Positions 13,001 to 28,000 of a stretch of DNA of 64,000 bases are shown one piece after another. Position numbers and translations under genes: made by a program. The stretch spans positions 18,436,001 through 18,500,000 of the forward strand of contig CM076267.1 of NCBI GenBank assembly GCA_038380795.1, in the 5' to 3' direction. Numbering within the stretch: position 1 is the stretch's first letter; each line of letters starts with the position of its first letter. This DNA is from Pyrocephalus nanus (lineage: Eukaryota; Chordata; Aves; Passeriformes; Tyrannidae). The notes beneath the pieces were generated by a model. The model had not been told where the DNA came from. It saw only the letters and a program-made list of their open reading frames with translations, and made no database searches.

Positions 13001-16000
13001 TTCACTTGTGAGATGAAAATGACTGTCCAAATTTACATGAGTAAAACATGCAAAAATAAATAGCAAACAATACAAAACTAACTCAGCATTTGAAAAATGT
13101 TTGTTCAAGCTACTCATCCAGTTCTGAAGAACATACTTAATGCAAGTCAAGATCAATATGTTAAACCTTTCAAACAAAATCAGACCTAACAGTATCGTAA
13201 AAATAATTCTATTATCATTCGGTACTATAAAAAAAAATAAATAGAGGATATCTCAAGTTGTTTCTTTCCTTGGCTAGCAGTGTTGAATTGCCAACCTTAT
13301 CATCTACGAAACAATTTTACTTTTAAAATGAACCTTTTTCTAGAACTATGTTGGAAGCAGCTGGAGCAGTCAGAAGACTGGATGGTTAATGTAGGTCTCC
13401 AGCAATTTTGAGAATATCAGAATTTTAGGAAAAGCAACTTCACTAATTATTTGATATTGAAATCCTCCAAGAAAACCTTCCGATTGAAGAAAACAGATTA
13501 TTTGGCAAAAAGTGTACTGTGCAAATAAATAAACCTGGAGAAACAGTGCCACTATTGTTCTCGCATGGTTTGTCTCTGGTGTCTTCTTCAATAGTTACTT
13601 CACTACTTAAACACCAGCTACCCTATAAAACACAGAAAACACTTTTGCTATTTATGTAAAAGTGTTTTCTAAAGCCATTTTGCTACCTCCTCTTCTATAG
13701 CAGTCATTTACAGCCCCGACCCAGATTTAACTCTGACCTTACTCTGAGTTGGAAGCATCTTACAGCTGATACATTCAGTGCAAAAGGTTAAAAATACCTT
13801 TGAAATGTTACAAAGCAAGAGAAGAAATTTGAAAAACGTTTGTGGCTGCCTTCATAGCATAAAGGAGCATTAAAGGGCAGAAACCAGTTTTAGCTCTTGT
13901 AGTTCATCCTTAAAAAACAGCTGCTGAACACAACTGAGTCAGAGATGCAGAGTCCAGTTTATTTTCTACGAATGCACAAGGCCACATTCCCTACATACAT
14001 ACAGAGAAAAGGACTTTAAAAACAGCTTTTAGACATATTTAAATATCCATGGCTGGGGGGAAGTGTGTGTGGGTATTTGGTTTTTTGTTTGTGATGTGTA
14101 CTCTTTTTGTTAAATCAACAGTACTAGAGTTACCAGGTACCAGTGCAGTCTCTTCTGACAATTAAGAACTCCAAGGAGTTTCCTACATATTTTAGAATGC
14201 AGGAAGGCCTCCAGAACATCCTCTTTCTCAAGCCACACTTTGCACTAGCATCTGGAACTGCCCTTGAATTTGCAGAAGTACTACATTTTGTAACTCCAGT
14301 CCACTGCCAAAGTTCAAGAATAATATGCAAACTTTGGGTGATGTGACATTAAACCCAGATTTTTTTATGGCATTTGTCTCTAGTAGATTTTTTTTCATAT
14401 ACTTTCCTATCAAAACTATACACATCTCTAAAAACATCCCATTCCTCACTATAGTTAATTTGCCTTTTTGTTTTTATACTGCAAAAGTACACCTATACAC
14501 TTCAAAAAAGAAAGAGACCAGGAGTGATAGTTATGTTCTGAAACACCAGATTACACCTTTTAAACTGTACAATAGAAAAAGAGTAGAGGAGTACTGTAAA
14601 AGAGAAAAAGAATACGCTAGAGGAACACTGATGATGTGAAAGGAGTTCAGAACATTTTGTTTCCAGCAACTTAAAATACTACATATAGAGTCACTTCAAC
14701 ACAGTTCATTGGTCCATATCTGGAAGTTTAGAAGAATGGTTTAGGTCTGCTTTTTAAGTAGCCCTGTCCCAGAGTTCACCATAAATCCAGCCAAACTGAT
14801 TGTGTTGCAGGAAAATACTGACAGCCCACTCTGATGTTGTTTCTGAAGACTGAGTACTATTGTCCAGGTAGAATAGCACTGTGTAACTGCTTTCTGTCCC
14901 TGATGTCAGAGATTCACTCAGGTGCCCTGGGAACAAACAGGATTTTATCAGCAATGAAAATAAACCCAGTCTTTCTAGAGATAAGCACGAAATACCAGTA
15001 AGAGAGGAAGGACTGCCAAAGAAAAGCAAGGAAGAGCAAGGAAGAATTTGCAGTGAGAATCTTAACTGTCAGTGTCTTCCAAATCACTCTTACAAATGCA
15101 GATCAAGCAATGTGAGGCAAATGTACCATAAAAAATCCACTTTAGAGTTGTGCTTTCAAAAAAAAAAAAAAGAGACTCAGAAGCAACAATCCCCCAGAAG
15201 AACAAATTCACACAAGACTTCCCATAATTTTCCTTCCAAGCCTTTCTCTTGAAATCGTACTTGTATGCGAAAATTAAAAACCAAACACCGTATTTACTAC
15301 CATACCATTATATAGTATTAGTCTTACCTAAACCTGTGTGGGTAAGTTGTTCAAAGAGAGTCCAGCTGTGGTCATCAATATAGTGGTTCTTCAATATCAA
15401 GAGCTGACAAACATCCCTGGCTGTTATATCACTTGGTACTTCCAAAGCTCTGCTAGTATCATCTTCACTATACACTTTGATTACCTGCAATAAACAAAAA
15501 CTCTAAAATATCCGTAAATTTAATCTTTGCTTCAGTTATTCCAAATATGTTCCTCTCTCAGCTTCATGACTGAGACAAGAACCCATACACATAGAATGCA
15601 ATATGAAAGACAGCCATTCCTCTCCAGTGCAATGGCACAACTGAGAACAAAACAGCCGAGTAAAGCACATTCTGCTTCTAAAATTTGGCTACTGGACATC
15701 CCTTGCCGCAGGACACCGGAAAGACTGATGAATTCACTTAAAAAAATGTTAATGAAGGGATAAATAAACATGGTGAAACTATACATTCTTAAGTAAGCTG
15801 AAAAAGAAACCACAGAGCATAAACAACTCGAGAACTCTATGACTGCAGAACTGTAGAAATATTTGATAAAGAACAGCAATTAGATTTGAGATGCTCATAA
15901 TACTACAGGTAATAAAAACAGGAGATGCTACCAAGTGGCTTCAAATTTTGACAAGCACAGGCAACTTCAGTATAACGGGTGTTCAAGATGCTTTTAATTT

Positions 16001-19000
16001 GTCTCAGAAATACTCCTCTCAGTTAATTGAATTTATCCATATCCATGAGAATGCAGGACACACCTCACCTGGACTTTATGCACAAAACCTAAATACCACT
16101 GCAAACTCTTTATTAAACAGCAAGATATAATTTCTACTTTAAAGACAAACAAACGTTATCATTATTCAGTCTTTAACTGCTGCCTTACTGAACACATGCT
16201 CATTTCAAGCATCTAATCAACAACCAGCAATGCATTGTTGCCCTAACTTGCTATGGCAGCTGCTTCTCTGTGCTGAAGTTGGTAGGAAGATGAGGCAGGA
16301 ACTGTCACTTATCTCCTGCCACCTGCTTCTCTCCTACTAATGGAAAATATCCAAAAATAATTAAAAAAAAAATCAGGTCAGCTCACTCATGTTTTCCAAA
16401 CTCCAGATCAAGGAAAAATAACTCCATTTGAAAGCCACACAGAGATTTTAAAGCACACTGATGGCCTAACTCCTCTCCAAAACACCTGTTTTTCTCAGTG
16501 GAACTACATATACGGCAATTTTGTTACAAACTAAATAAACACGAAGTTCGTGAAGATTTGTTTTAATATTGCAGCTATTAAATGATGGCAGCTCAAGAGT
16601 TCCACATATTAAAGCCACCCTTGCCACAACACCAATCTTCAGGATATGGGAAACATTAAACTCAAGCTCCTAAAACACTGAAAAATCTCCTTCTATTCAT
16701 GAATCAATAGCCTCAAACCTGAGTCTTCCAGGGGAAACAGGCAGAATCTACTTTCCAGATCTACTTGGAAAAAGTAGATGCAAGGTTTGCATGGGCCTAA
16801 GCTGCAGCCCAGTATTTACATTTAGTACAAAAGGTAAAGACCACATCGCTATTGATTTCAGTACTGCCAAAACACCCATGGTTGATGCCTACAGTTGATT
16901 TTATAACATGTCTATCCTTTGGCAGCATTCCCACTGCTAAGCAAGAGAGACCAGCAGCAATGCAGCCTGTTTGCAGTAGAGTCTGATTCCACACACACAA
17001 CTTAGAAGTCCTACTCCAGTCACACAGAAATTACGTTCAGCCATACGGAATAAACTGGCATGAAATATTTAAATCTCTGCAGTATTTGCATGGATTCAAA
17101 GATTAAATTAAAAGAGGTGTCTGGTAGGGTGCACTGTGAATGGGATGGAGGGCTGTAGAGGTGAGTTGACAAAACAGCATCCCATCACCTTAAAATATGT
17201 CCTTGTCTGGGCAGCACCAAAGTCAGGGACAGTTTCATTAGTCTCTCCAGCAGATTGTTTCAGTCTGAACCTAAAGGATTTTACAAGCTGAAGTGCCAGA
17301 AAGGAGAGACAGTATAGAAGGGGAAAGCAAAGGAGAGAATTAAAGCACCTTTCCAAGTGTTGACCATTTTAAGTCCCTTCCAACTGAAATATTCTATTCT
17401 GTTTCTCAATATTCTCCCAATACAGCCAGGGTGGGAATCCACTTGAGCACCCTGGCTAGGGACCCTATGGCATGTACCAGAAACTGAAGTTTTCTCCAGG
17501 CACTCATCGAGTTTGGTGATGTGCTTGTTTTACATCAGGAGCATGTATAGCCCATGCTGAGGCTCTTGACAGATGATTTTAACAGAAAGTCCTTTTAAAA
17601 GGGTTAAGAGTCGCAGTGCAGATGACTACACTCTTATTGCTGAAGAAATAGAAAAAGACTTTTTAAAATGCTGAAGACAGCAACACAAGTCATGATAATG
17701 AGCTGCCTGTGGCCATTCAGCTCAGGGAGCGGGAAGCCTTGGAGGTGGCCTTGGACTACAGGAGCACAGCTAAAGCAAAACAAAACAACACAACAAAAAA
17801 ACAATGAGAAAAAAAATCAGTTTATATTCTCTGTGAGTATTCTCACTCAGCTTTTCAATACAGGGAAATAAATCCTGTGCAAGTCTAGGACAACAGATCA
17901 CTCCAGCTCACAGCGATGGCATCTGCTACCTTATAAAACACAAATGCTGTGCAATTTTTCTCTTCCTTGCAAGGGATTCAAATGCAGCAGGAGACAACAG
18001 ACCTAATAGACCATCATCAACTTCTGTCACAGTTTTTGCCTAATGAATTAAATGTGATGGTGCAAAACTCATTAGTTAGAGTGATTTTTGAGGTTTTTTT
18101 CAATTGGAAGTTGCTCAGTCTGCAATTTCTGTTGTGTTTTAAAGCAAAGTCTCTTGTAGGATTTGATGGGAATGTAGTTATTCCAAAGGGAGTGGATCAG
18201 ATGAAAAAGGATAAATTCAAAATCCCATTTTTCCTTGGAATTATGTTGCAATACTTCTATTCCTAGAAATAGAGGATGCTTTAAGAATTAAAGAGTGGAA
18301 AACCTATGCTAAAGATGCAGCTGTGCTGACCTCCCATAGAGATGAGGAATCTTGAGTGACCACTTTATTTTTATTAGTGGCTATCATGATGCATTAGGCT
18401 GGCCAGTCATCTCCACCCTGTTCCATTTCCCTCCCTGAAAAATTTGTTTGAGAAGTAGCAGACAAGACAAGAGGTGCTAATTGAGAACAAGCTCTCATTA
18501 CAGTTTTCATTACCATACACTCTTTAACTTTGTTCTAAACCAAGCTGTTTCACTTTCTTTGACTATACCTATTAGTAGACAGAAAACATTGCCTCAGTAG
18601 CACTCAGGTCTTCTTTCCTCTGTTGTTTATAAATACAAGGAGATCTCAGTTCTTCCCAAGGCCAGAAAAAGAAACACCTCAATAGCTTCTATTTAAGTAA
18701 CTGGAAGTAAGAAATAAGCAGGCCCAAGATCTTCCTATCAGAGGAAAGCACCAACTCAGCGTGACAAGCATTAATCATTTTCATTGCCTATGGGAGCAGT
18801 CAAGGAAGTACAGCATTCCTACATATCCCCTTTTCATTTTTCAATATACTAAAAATCAGCCAAGATCCCAGAAGTATGTGGAACACATCTTTATCCCTCA
18901 AAAAAATTATTCTTTTAAGAAATGTTGCCTCAAAATAAAATATATTACTGTTTATATTTCACTAATCAAATTAACTCAGAATGTAAAATAGATGGTGACA

Positions 19001-22000
19001 AATAAAACCTAGTATTTAATACAGGAAAAGGTAGTAGCTTTCATACTAAAAAATAATCAGAAGGAGAAAAAAAGCCAGAAAGTGTTTAAAGAATAAATAA
19101 AAGCACATAAGGTAATCAGCATGGGAGGACGGAGGAGCGAGAGAAGCAAGGTTGGACTCTACTCCCCCAAGTCTTCTTCCACACTCAACTGTCATCTCCA
19201 CTACAATAATTAAATAATGTGTTCATAGACTTTTAAGAGAGGGTGTCCAAGTCTGATTCTTCAGAATCTTCATGCCATCTGTTTCGGAAGTTCCAATCTG
19301 CAGAAACAGCACAAACATATGCCCTGCAGTGAGGAATTTCAAATTTCAAACCGAAGTCCTAACATGTGAAAAAACCAGGTAGAACCAACAGAAAAAGAAC
19401 CCTCAGCACATGGATTCCATATTTAGGTGCCTACACCAATATGATCTGACATTTATATGATTCTTAATACTCCTAAAAAGCCATTAACACAGTGGGTAAT
19501 CACCACCTTTAAAAAAAAATAAAAAACAACAAGCCACATTTATTTATAAAGATAAAAGTACCTAACTTCAACTTGTGTTTTCTAGAATTATTTCCCCCTA
19601 TGAATAAAACACTGCACGTTTCTGTAGCTCTGTTATAATTTCAGTCACATTTATGTTCAATGCAGAGTTCTTGTGTGCAAAACCAGGCCTTAAAAAGTCT
19701 CACACTCCAGGGTGCCATACTTTCCCTGAAATGCTGCCTGATACTATGCTAACCCCTGTCTTTAGTGTTAACTATCAGGCTATTTGCCTGAAGCATTTGT
19801 TCAACTCCCAACCCTGCTCCCTGCTAAACAAATTTTTTTGCTTATTGATATTGGCAGAGGGTAGGGGAATTTGGAGTGTATTTTAACTACAGCAGAGGCA
19901 CTCAGAAATTTCTAGCATTTTGACCTGTTTTATGACTTCTGGCAATAGTCTCTCTTGATTTTAGTGAGAACCGGCAAAATTCTGCATTCATAAAAATATT
20001 TAAGAGGTTAACTAACAACTGGTTGAAAACAAATAGCATGTTAGTAAAGCTTACTGTCTTTATCAGTTGTGAAGACTTTCCCTTTAAATATCCTGGTCTA
20101 CAATTAAAATGCCAGGTTCCAATATTTCTTCCAAAGGGAAGATTTCCAAGCCAAAAGGATTCACACAGTTTTTAGAAAGCTACATCTGTCATTAAAACAA
20201 GGTGCACACAGTGTTTAATTGCAGCAGTCCTGACTTCTTTTTTGGAACACAGTATAGCTTCCAGAGGCGGAAGGAACACTGCTCCTATATAGAAAAATAG
20301 TCAGTACCTTAGGTGACATGAGCTTAACATCTCCATCATGCACAGACTCCCTATCAAGGTATTTTTCTAGAATGCCTTGCTTTCTGCTCAAGGTACAAAT
20401 CAGAAAATTTATTAAAACAGCCCAATCAGGCAGATTGGACACCTTAGAAGTGATCTGAAATGAAACAAAACTGTTGTCTTCTTCAATAGGACCATCAAGA
20501 CTATTAAGGAAAAGTTAAGCACCTATATGGCTTGTGAAGACATATATTGAAGACTCAGAAGACTAATTTAAAGAAAGCGAGGGCAAGCCAAGTCACTGAA
20601 TAAAATGACAGCAAAGAAGGAAATAGTTTTCCAAAGGAGGAGCTGATCTTTCAAGTGACCGAAAGTGAAGTTTGTATACACATATCTATTATTGATAGAT
20701 TGAGATTGCAAGCACTAAAAGATATAAAAACACTATTAATCAATTATGTCTGTCTAGCAACGAAACCAATTTGCCACAAAAGGAAGAGGAAAATCTAGGA
20801 AAATTGCCCACATTTCCTATCACAACCTAGAAAAGTCTCATACTTTTTCCATAATCCAACAGCTTTTAAAATGATATTTCAAAGAGCAAAAAAAAAGTTA
20901 ATTTCCAGCCTTTATTTCAATATAAGACCACAGACCAAGTCAGTTTCTCTAGCAATGAATGAATTTGTTGCCTCAAAAGACAATGAATCTTTTTAGACCT
21001 AAATATTCATTTAGAAGGTATTGAAAAACTTGGTTAATTGCATGGAAACAGTATGCAGATATTGCCAATTAAAAAAACCTTCTACTTATTTTCTGTAATA
21101 GTCTTCTGATATTTTACTAAGGCACTATGGCAACTGTGCATATTATGTAGCCCATAGCGTTATTCCCCTCTGTCAGACTCTTGGTACAAACCCCATGCCC
21201 TACCTAATCCAACCACCCACAACCATCCTGTGAATGAAAAAAATTACACCAAAAATAGCAACTGAATAGCAATTTGGTGAAGAATTAACAAAAAAATATA
21301 TTACCTACAGGCAAAAAAGTCCAATTCTTAGTTTTAAAATATGTACTTCCCACCTGACTTTGGGCAAGTCAGTATTAGTCCCTCAGTTTCCTCTTTGCAA
21401 AATGGGGCAGGGGAAGTGAAATCTGTTTCTGTGCAGCAAGGTAACAGATTGAACTCATTAAGATTTGTAAAGCATTTAGACTCCCTCACAGGAGTACTGC
21501 TTTAGATGTGTAAATACATTGTATCATAAAAAGGGAGGTTGAATTATGCAGATTTCCAAATTATAACAAGCTATGTGTAAAAATACACAGTTAAGTTCTT
21601 TCAAACAAAAGTTATGACAATCACATTATGATACTGGAGCAAATGGCAGAATGAGGACAATGCTGACATGCAATCATGTCAAAGACAACGTCTTTGACAG
21701 TAAAGTCAGTAAAACTGAAGAGAAACAAGGTTTGAAAGACAGCAGGAAAGTCAAAATAACGTTATTTAATCCTGAATTTGATACATTCAGTTTTAGGATA
21801 CTGGTCAACAGAAACATAATATAGCTATAGACAGTAATAAAATAGTCATAGAAGATTTAATTTCCCTGTATAAAGCTGAACAAAAGGCAAAGTCTAGAGA
21901 AAGCAACTACCACACTTTGGAATATTAAATCAAAGTACACCTACCTTTAGAGCAAAAAGTGAGATTATTGTAAATTATACATTACTATAATACACTTGGC

Positions 22001-25000
22001 TCAAAAATTTACTATCACTGGAGAATTAAATAACAACAGCTATATTTTGAAGTTCAACATACTGTAAGTAAGAATAGAAGTAATAAATAGATTAAAAGTG
22101 AAAGACTTATCAACAGCCATTACCACCAAGGACCAAATAAGGAGTGAGAAATACAAAGAGATTTATAGAAGTAAAACTCACAATAAACTCCTTAAAAAGA
22201 ATGTAGATTATTTATAGGAAAGGTGGGGGTGGATGGGACAATTTATTTAACTAAAGAGTCTCAAATTATTCTGCCTTACCAAAAATCCTTTTCACACCAC
22301 AGAGATTGCAAACAAAAGCAGCTAAAGAGATATTTCAAGTACAACTGTTATGATGTGCGTAAATAACTAGAAAGTTTTGAGGAAGTTTAAACATTATCAG
22401 CAAAAATTTCAAATAATACAATTCCAGGGAACAGCAGAAATGAAAGAAAATTAGCAGACCTGCCAAATGATTAAGCTGTCAAAGGAGCACTTACACAAGA
22501 TAAACACACTGCAGAGCAGCTAAATCATTTATTTGCATTAATTATTCACAACGGATATGGAAGAACAGGTTCCCAGATCTAGTCTTTAAAGGTGAAATAA
22601 AATTGTCAGTTTAAATAGAGGGGGCTCTGGTAATGAAAAGGCAAATAGTTAACAGGAGGTTACACAGTCTAACATTTAAAGAAACTTAAATGGCAAACCT
22701 CAGCGTATCCTGACATCAATAGAAATGGAGGCTTAGGCTCCACTTATTACTTCATCTGATGTGCACAGAGTATAAATATCTGTTCAGTCCTGAGAAAGAG
22801 GAAAAGCCCAAGGGCTATTGCAGCATAATAATTCTGGAGTATGGCTTTGTGAATTTGTGAGTCACCAGTGCCTATCATCTGGCAGATAGGTAAGGATCCG
22901 TTAACATTGTCTGAATGTCTCTTCCTAGAAGAAAATCTACTCTTAAATTTCTGAAAACTTTTCCCCATCTCATTCATAGCAATTCCTAGAGTGCTTTAGA
23001 GTAATCATCATAATTATGAAAAATGCCAGTGGGGTAATGCAGTTCACACTGATTGGTATCAATAACTTTTCCCAAGTCCTTCGAACAAAGAGCTATTATG
23101 AAGATTAAACAGTTACGGAGCAAGAGACTGCAAAATAAAGATGAACTTGGAATGAACAGTTCATTTTTAGAACAGCTGTCTATTGCCAAGTAATTTCAAA
23201 CTCTTACTCATACTAACCCTTAAATCAGAGTGGAGGACCCATGTCTTACAAGCCATGACAAAAAAAAGTCTTAGTTATTTTTCTTTACATTATTGAGTAA
23301 TGCTAACTGTGCACATTAACATCTGACACAAAGCTATTTCCAAAGCCTCTTGGCCCTAGGAAAGGTAAAAGGCTCCTATTCCTGTCTTCTTTGTATCACT
23401 TACAGAGAGCTAATCCAATGTAGGTCAGTGCTCACCTCCAGTGCACAGTACACATGGCTTTCCAGTTACTCTAAACCCACTACACAGACTATTAGGAAGT
23501 CAAGAGAGTTTTACACCTTCCTAGCCACTAAGAATAAATAAATAAATGACAATATCCCAGTGAAACTTGGGTAAAATTCTTTAACTAAGGGAAAGTAATT
23601 TCAAAACTCAGTTGAGATCATGACATAATCCAACTTCCAAATAACTATACTTGTACACAAAGCTGTTCTCCCTTTTAGCCATGCATCAGCACTTCTTAGT
23701 GTCAGAATCACCACACTCTTTCATACAGTTCAGCTCATATAGTCCACCCAGTAAAGCTCAGTTGGCTAGGCTAAATATACATACTTTATGACCCCATTAT
23801 CTTCACTCAGAGCTACCTTATTATTTCTCACGAAACACACAGAAAATTGCTAAAATAATTAGCAAGGTACAAAAATCATCTTAGTAGTGGATAAGAGTTT
23901 CATATTTTGCCCTCAAACCAAGCCTTTTATGAAAAAACTTCAAAAGCTTTATTGTTTGATTCAAAGGAATCAATATTCAGATCAAACTTGACTGTTCAGG
24001 TTAATAAAAGTTTACTTTCCCATGAACTTTTCTTCATGAAAACCTACTTTAATGGAGGTGATCAGCTTATTAACCCTATTAATGAACTTATGATATTTAT
24101 TATCTTCAGTCCTTCGCTTCCACACTGCCAGCTAAGTCTTAACTTTAAATAGCTTTTATATAATTAATAGTAATACACAGTTTTACCTTCTACTATACAC
24201 AAGAACAATATTTCGAATGTACTTATCATATACTGATGGGAAAAGATTCAGTTAGACTAACTGGACTTAAAAAGAGGGAGGGGATGGAAAAATCATAGTA
24301 GAGGAGTCAAAGCGTCTGACTTCAGAAGGAATTTCAGTATTTCATTATTTTTTTAAAAAATTAGTGAAATACAAAAAGAATGGAAAATGAAAAAAGTTGC
24401 CAGTGTACTAGTGGTTTCAACCTCTAATCTAGAAATATGGTAGAAATTATCCACATACTACTCTACTTTCCAAAGAAGTCATGTATGAAGGCAGAGGGAG
24501 AAAGAAATGTAAATATAAAGCCACTAAAATACAGTTCTGTTTTTTGTTTTCTGTGTACAACAAAGTTAAGGGCAAAATGTTATCAGCCTCATGTTTGAAT
24601 AGCTTGTCCCTATTTATGTCAAAGCACTAACATTATTTAAATGAGGTTTTCTGTATTTAATAGTGCAGTTTGTCCAACATATCCTTCGCTTGTCAGAGAT
24701 AAATGGAATGCTGTGTTCCAGCACAAGAGAAAGCAAATCTGTTACTGCCACGTTCTGGCTGCAGTCTATGTTTCTGAAGAGATACCAGCTATAAAAAGAA
24801 GTACACCTATTGTTTCTACCAGGTTTTTCACACTATGTTGCTGGTTTCTCAGTAGAGCAGATCTCTTGCTGAAAGTGAGAAAGACCAAGTCTCTGAATAA
24901 CACTGTTAAGAGACCAATTATTTTCTCATTTCTTTTGCAGCAGTCCTGAAATAGATTTTTTAAAGAAGGGGGGTGGAGAAAAAACAGATTTTTTTCTTAA

Positions 25001-28000
25001 AACTCTTTCACTTTGGCAATTTTATACAGAAGTTTAAGCTTGAACTGCAACACAGCTTCAAAGAGAAGAACCCCTTCCTTTGTCATCAGCTCTATCAGCT
25101 ATGTATTCCCATGAAGGTCACTAGAGGAGAAAAGAATGTAGACTGTAAGACAAAGAAAAGTTTTTAATATTGGCTAAAGAAGATATAGTTTGGAAATTTC
25201 TGAATTTCTGGAGTGGTACAAGGAATGTCCACAGCAAATATGACAAAGGTCATGTAGGTTAACCCACTATAATAAATGGCTAGTTTAGAATGCTGAAATA
25301 CTTTGCCATTTGGTATAAGACAAAAAAAACTTACTTTGATGGGTCAGACTATACACCCTTCCAGTCCAGTACTGTCATCTCTGGGTATCTGTTTCTAGTC
25401 ACCAGTGGAATATAACAGCAAGGTTTAAGTGTGTTAGGACAACTATTCTGACAGAACACTTTATTCCTCAATACTTCTGAAGTTTTATTTTATTCACATA
25501 GCATTGTTCCCTCTGGCTAAAGCATAAAATCCAAATAAAGAGTAAATCCTGAAATAAAGCTAGTAAGTCTACTCAAACGATGTAAAACCTTCAACTATAC
25601 CCTGTTGTGTTACTACAGTTTTGTCAGCAATTTTTGCCAACAAATCCAGACTCCTGAAGGGACAGAAAAAAAACCAAGGGAAGCCTGGGCATGGAAATCA
25701 GATCCTGTAGTTATTGGCAAAATTGTAATAATCACCTGATGCATGAGACTAAAACAAGTGAACAGAGTGAAATAGGAAGATAATGGTAAGTAGTTGATTA
25801 GTGAAAAGGGGACACTACTAATTTCAGAAAGTCAGTCTATTTTGACAGTGTTTACATCTATTCATTTGTTCTAAAAGGAAAGTAAGGTATGTAGACTGCA
25901 TAGTCTTCAGTCATCCAGGAAAACTGAGAAGGCAGCAGCACATTTCTCATCTCTACACACACTGTGATACTCCACATTCAGAGGTCTTCTGGGTTGTCTG
26001 GCTGCTGCTTCTCTTTCCCACACACAAGTCATGTTCATATTACCATAAATGTATTTATGCATTTTATTTAAGATCATCCTAAAAGTCTTGTCAAACAGGA
26101 TACCCAAAAAGATGGTGACAGACACTAATCCAACAAGTTATAACCAAAAGAACCAAAGGAAAAATCACAACGCTGAGGGCGTGCATATGCAGCTGGTGGA
26201 TAATATGATGAGCTACTGAAGTCTGGCTGTCAAGCTAATACAAGACAAGCAGAGGGCTATTCAGTCTAGATACCATTTAATTGCTAACCTCTTGGAGAAT
26301 GGAGTTAACTGGTTCAGAAAAGCAGTCTAAGTGGTCTAAGAAAAAAGTACCATGTTATGTTAGGGCAAAGGTTGTCAGTAGAAATGATACAATATGCAAC
26401 AAGAGTGATGAAAAAGACTGCAAAGAAATCAGAGTACATTAAAGAATAGTGAAAAAAAAAAGAGAATTCTAGTAGCACAGAATAAAGGAAAAGCATTATG
26501 GGTGTCAACTGAACACTTCCTCCCAGGTCTCAGTCCTTCATAAGAATTTTAGTGGTGTCAACAGAAAAGGTATCAGCAAAAACACAAATTTCAAGAAGTT
26601 ATAACCATAGGGATGTACAAAGCATGGGAAAGAAAGGAATGAAAGATGCCTCTCCTAGATAATATTTTTTATGCCCAGGCATGAGTATTGGTAAAGATAT
26701 TGGTCAGCAGTCCATGACAACCACTGGGAGACGCCAGAAAAAGGAGATGAAATATGAGAACTATGATGAAATATGAGAAATATGCTGAGAGCCTATCAAC
26801 TCTGGGTCAAGAAGCTTGATGTGTATTCTTGGAAAGTGTAACTTAAAAGTTTGACTCTCCTTGCTTTGTACTGTTCCCAAGGCACCCATTATAAACTGTA
26901 CTGGAGCAGAATAAATCTGTTCTTATATAACTATTTTAAAGTATGAAAAACTGGTTGCCTTGAAATAATGTAAACATAAATTAAGGGTTGAAAGCAACTG
27001 AATAAGGACAACTTCAAACCAGAAACTTCAAGAAGTCACTGTCAGTGTAAGAGACTTAGATGAACTGGAACCAGGCAAAAATTTCCAGTGTTACAATATA
27101 ATTATGTTGGTTCGGGAGTTTTGATCTGTTGTGAGCTGACCTTATCTAGACACCAGGTGCCCACTCTATCACTTCCCTCCTCAGCTGGACAGAGGAGAGA
27201 AAAGCTTAGGGGTTAAGATAAGGGAAGGGAGAGATTGCTTCACTAATTACCATCACAGGCAAAACAGACTCAACTTGGGAAAATTAATTTTACTACCAAT
27301 CAGATCAGAGAAAGGTAATGACAAATAAAACCAAACCCTAAAACACCTTGCCCCATACCTCCCTGGTTCCAAACTGCAACTTAACTCCAAATTTTCTCTA
27401 CCTCCTCCCCACCAGCAGCACAGGGGGACAGGGAACACGGGTCACAATCAGTACCTCACACGTTGTCTCTGCTGCCCCTTCCTCCTCAGAGGAAGGATTC
27501 CTCACACTCTGCCCCTGCTCCAGCATGGGCTCCTTTCCCCACAAGTCCACAGGTCTTGCCAGGAGCCTTTTCTACTGTGGGCTTTCCACAGGGGTCACAG
27601 CCTTCTTCAGGCATCCACATAGTGTGGTGTGGAGGCCTCCAAGGCCCTGCAGGAGGATCTTTGCTGCCCTTGTTGAACTCCATGGGCTGCAGGGGCACAG
27701 CTGCCTCACCATGGGCTGAACCACGGGCTGCAGGGGAATCTTTGCTCCAGTGTCTGGACCACCTTCTCCCCCTCTGACCTTGCTGTCTGCACGGATGTTC
27801 CTCTCACAAATTCTCTCTCCAGATGCAGTTGCACAGCAAACTTTTTTCCCTTCTTAAATACGTCACCCCAGAGGCACTACCACTGTCACTGAAGGGCTCA
27901 GCCTTGGCCACTGAAGGGTCTGTCTGGGATCTGACACTGCTGGACATGGAGAGAACTTCCTAGCAGCTTCTCACAGAAGCCACTTGTGTAGAGCCCCTGT

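Noticed and set aside
27348..27777. Overlapping open frames of 104 and 123 codons near 27.4-27.8 kb
   Set aside because: They lie inside the LTR-like repeat, where C-rich composition removes stops. The translations show no retroviral protein motif.
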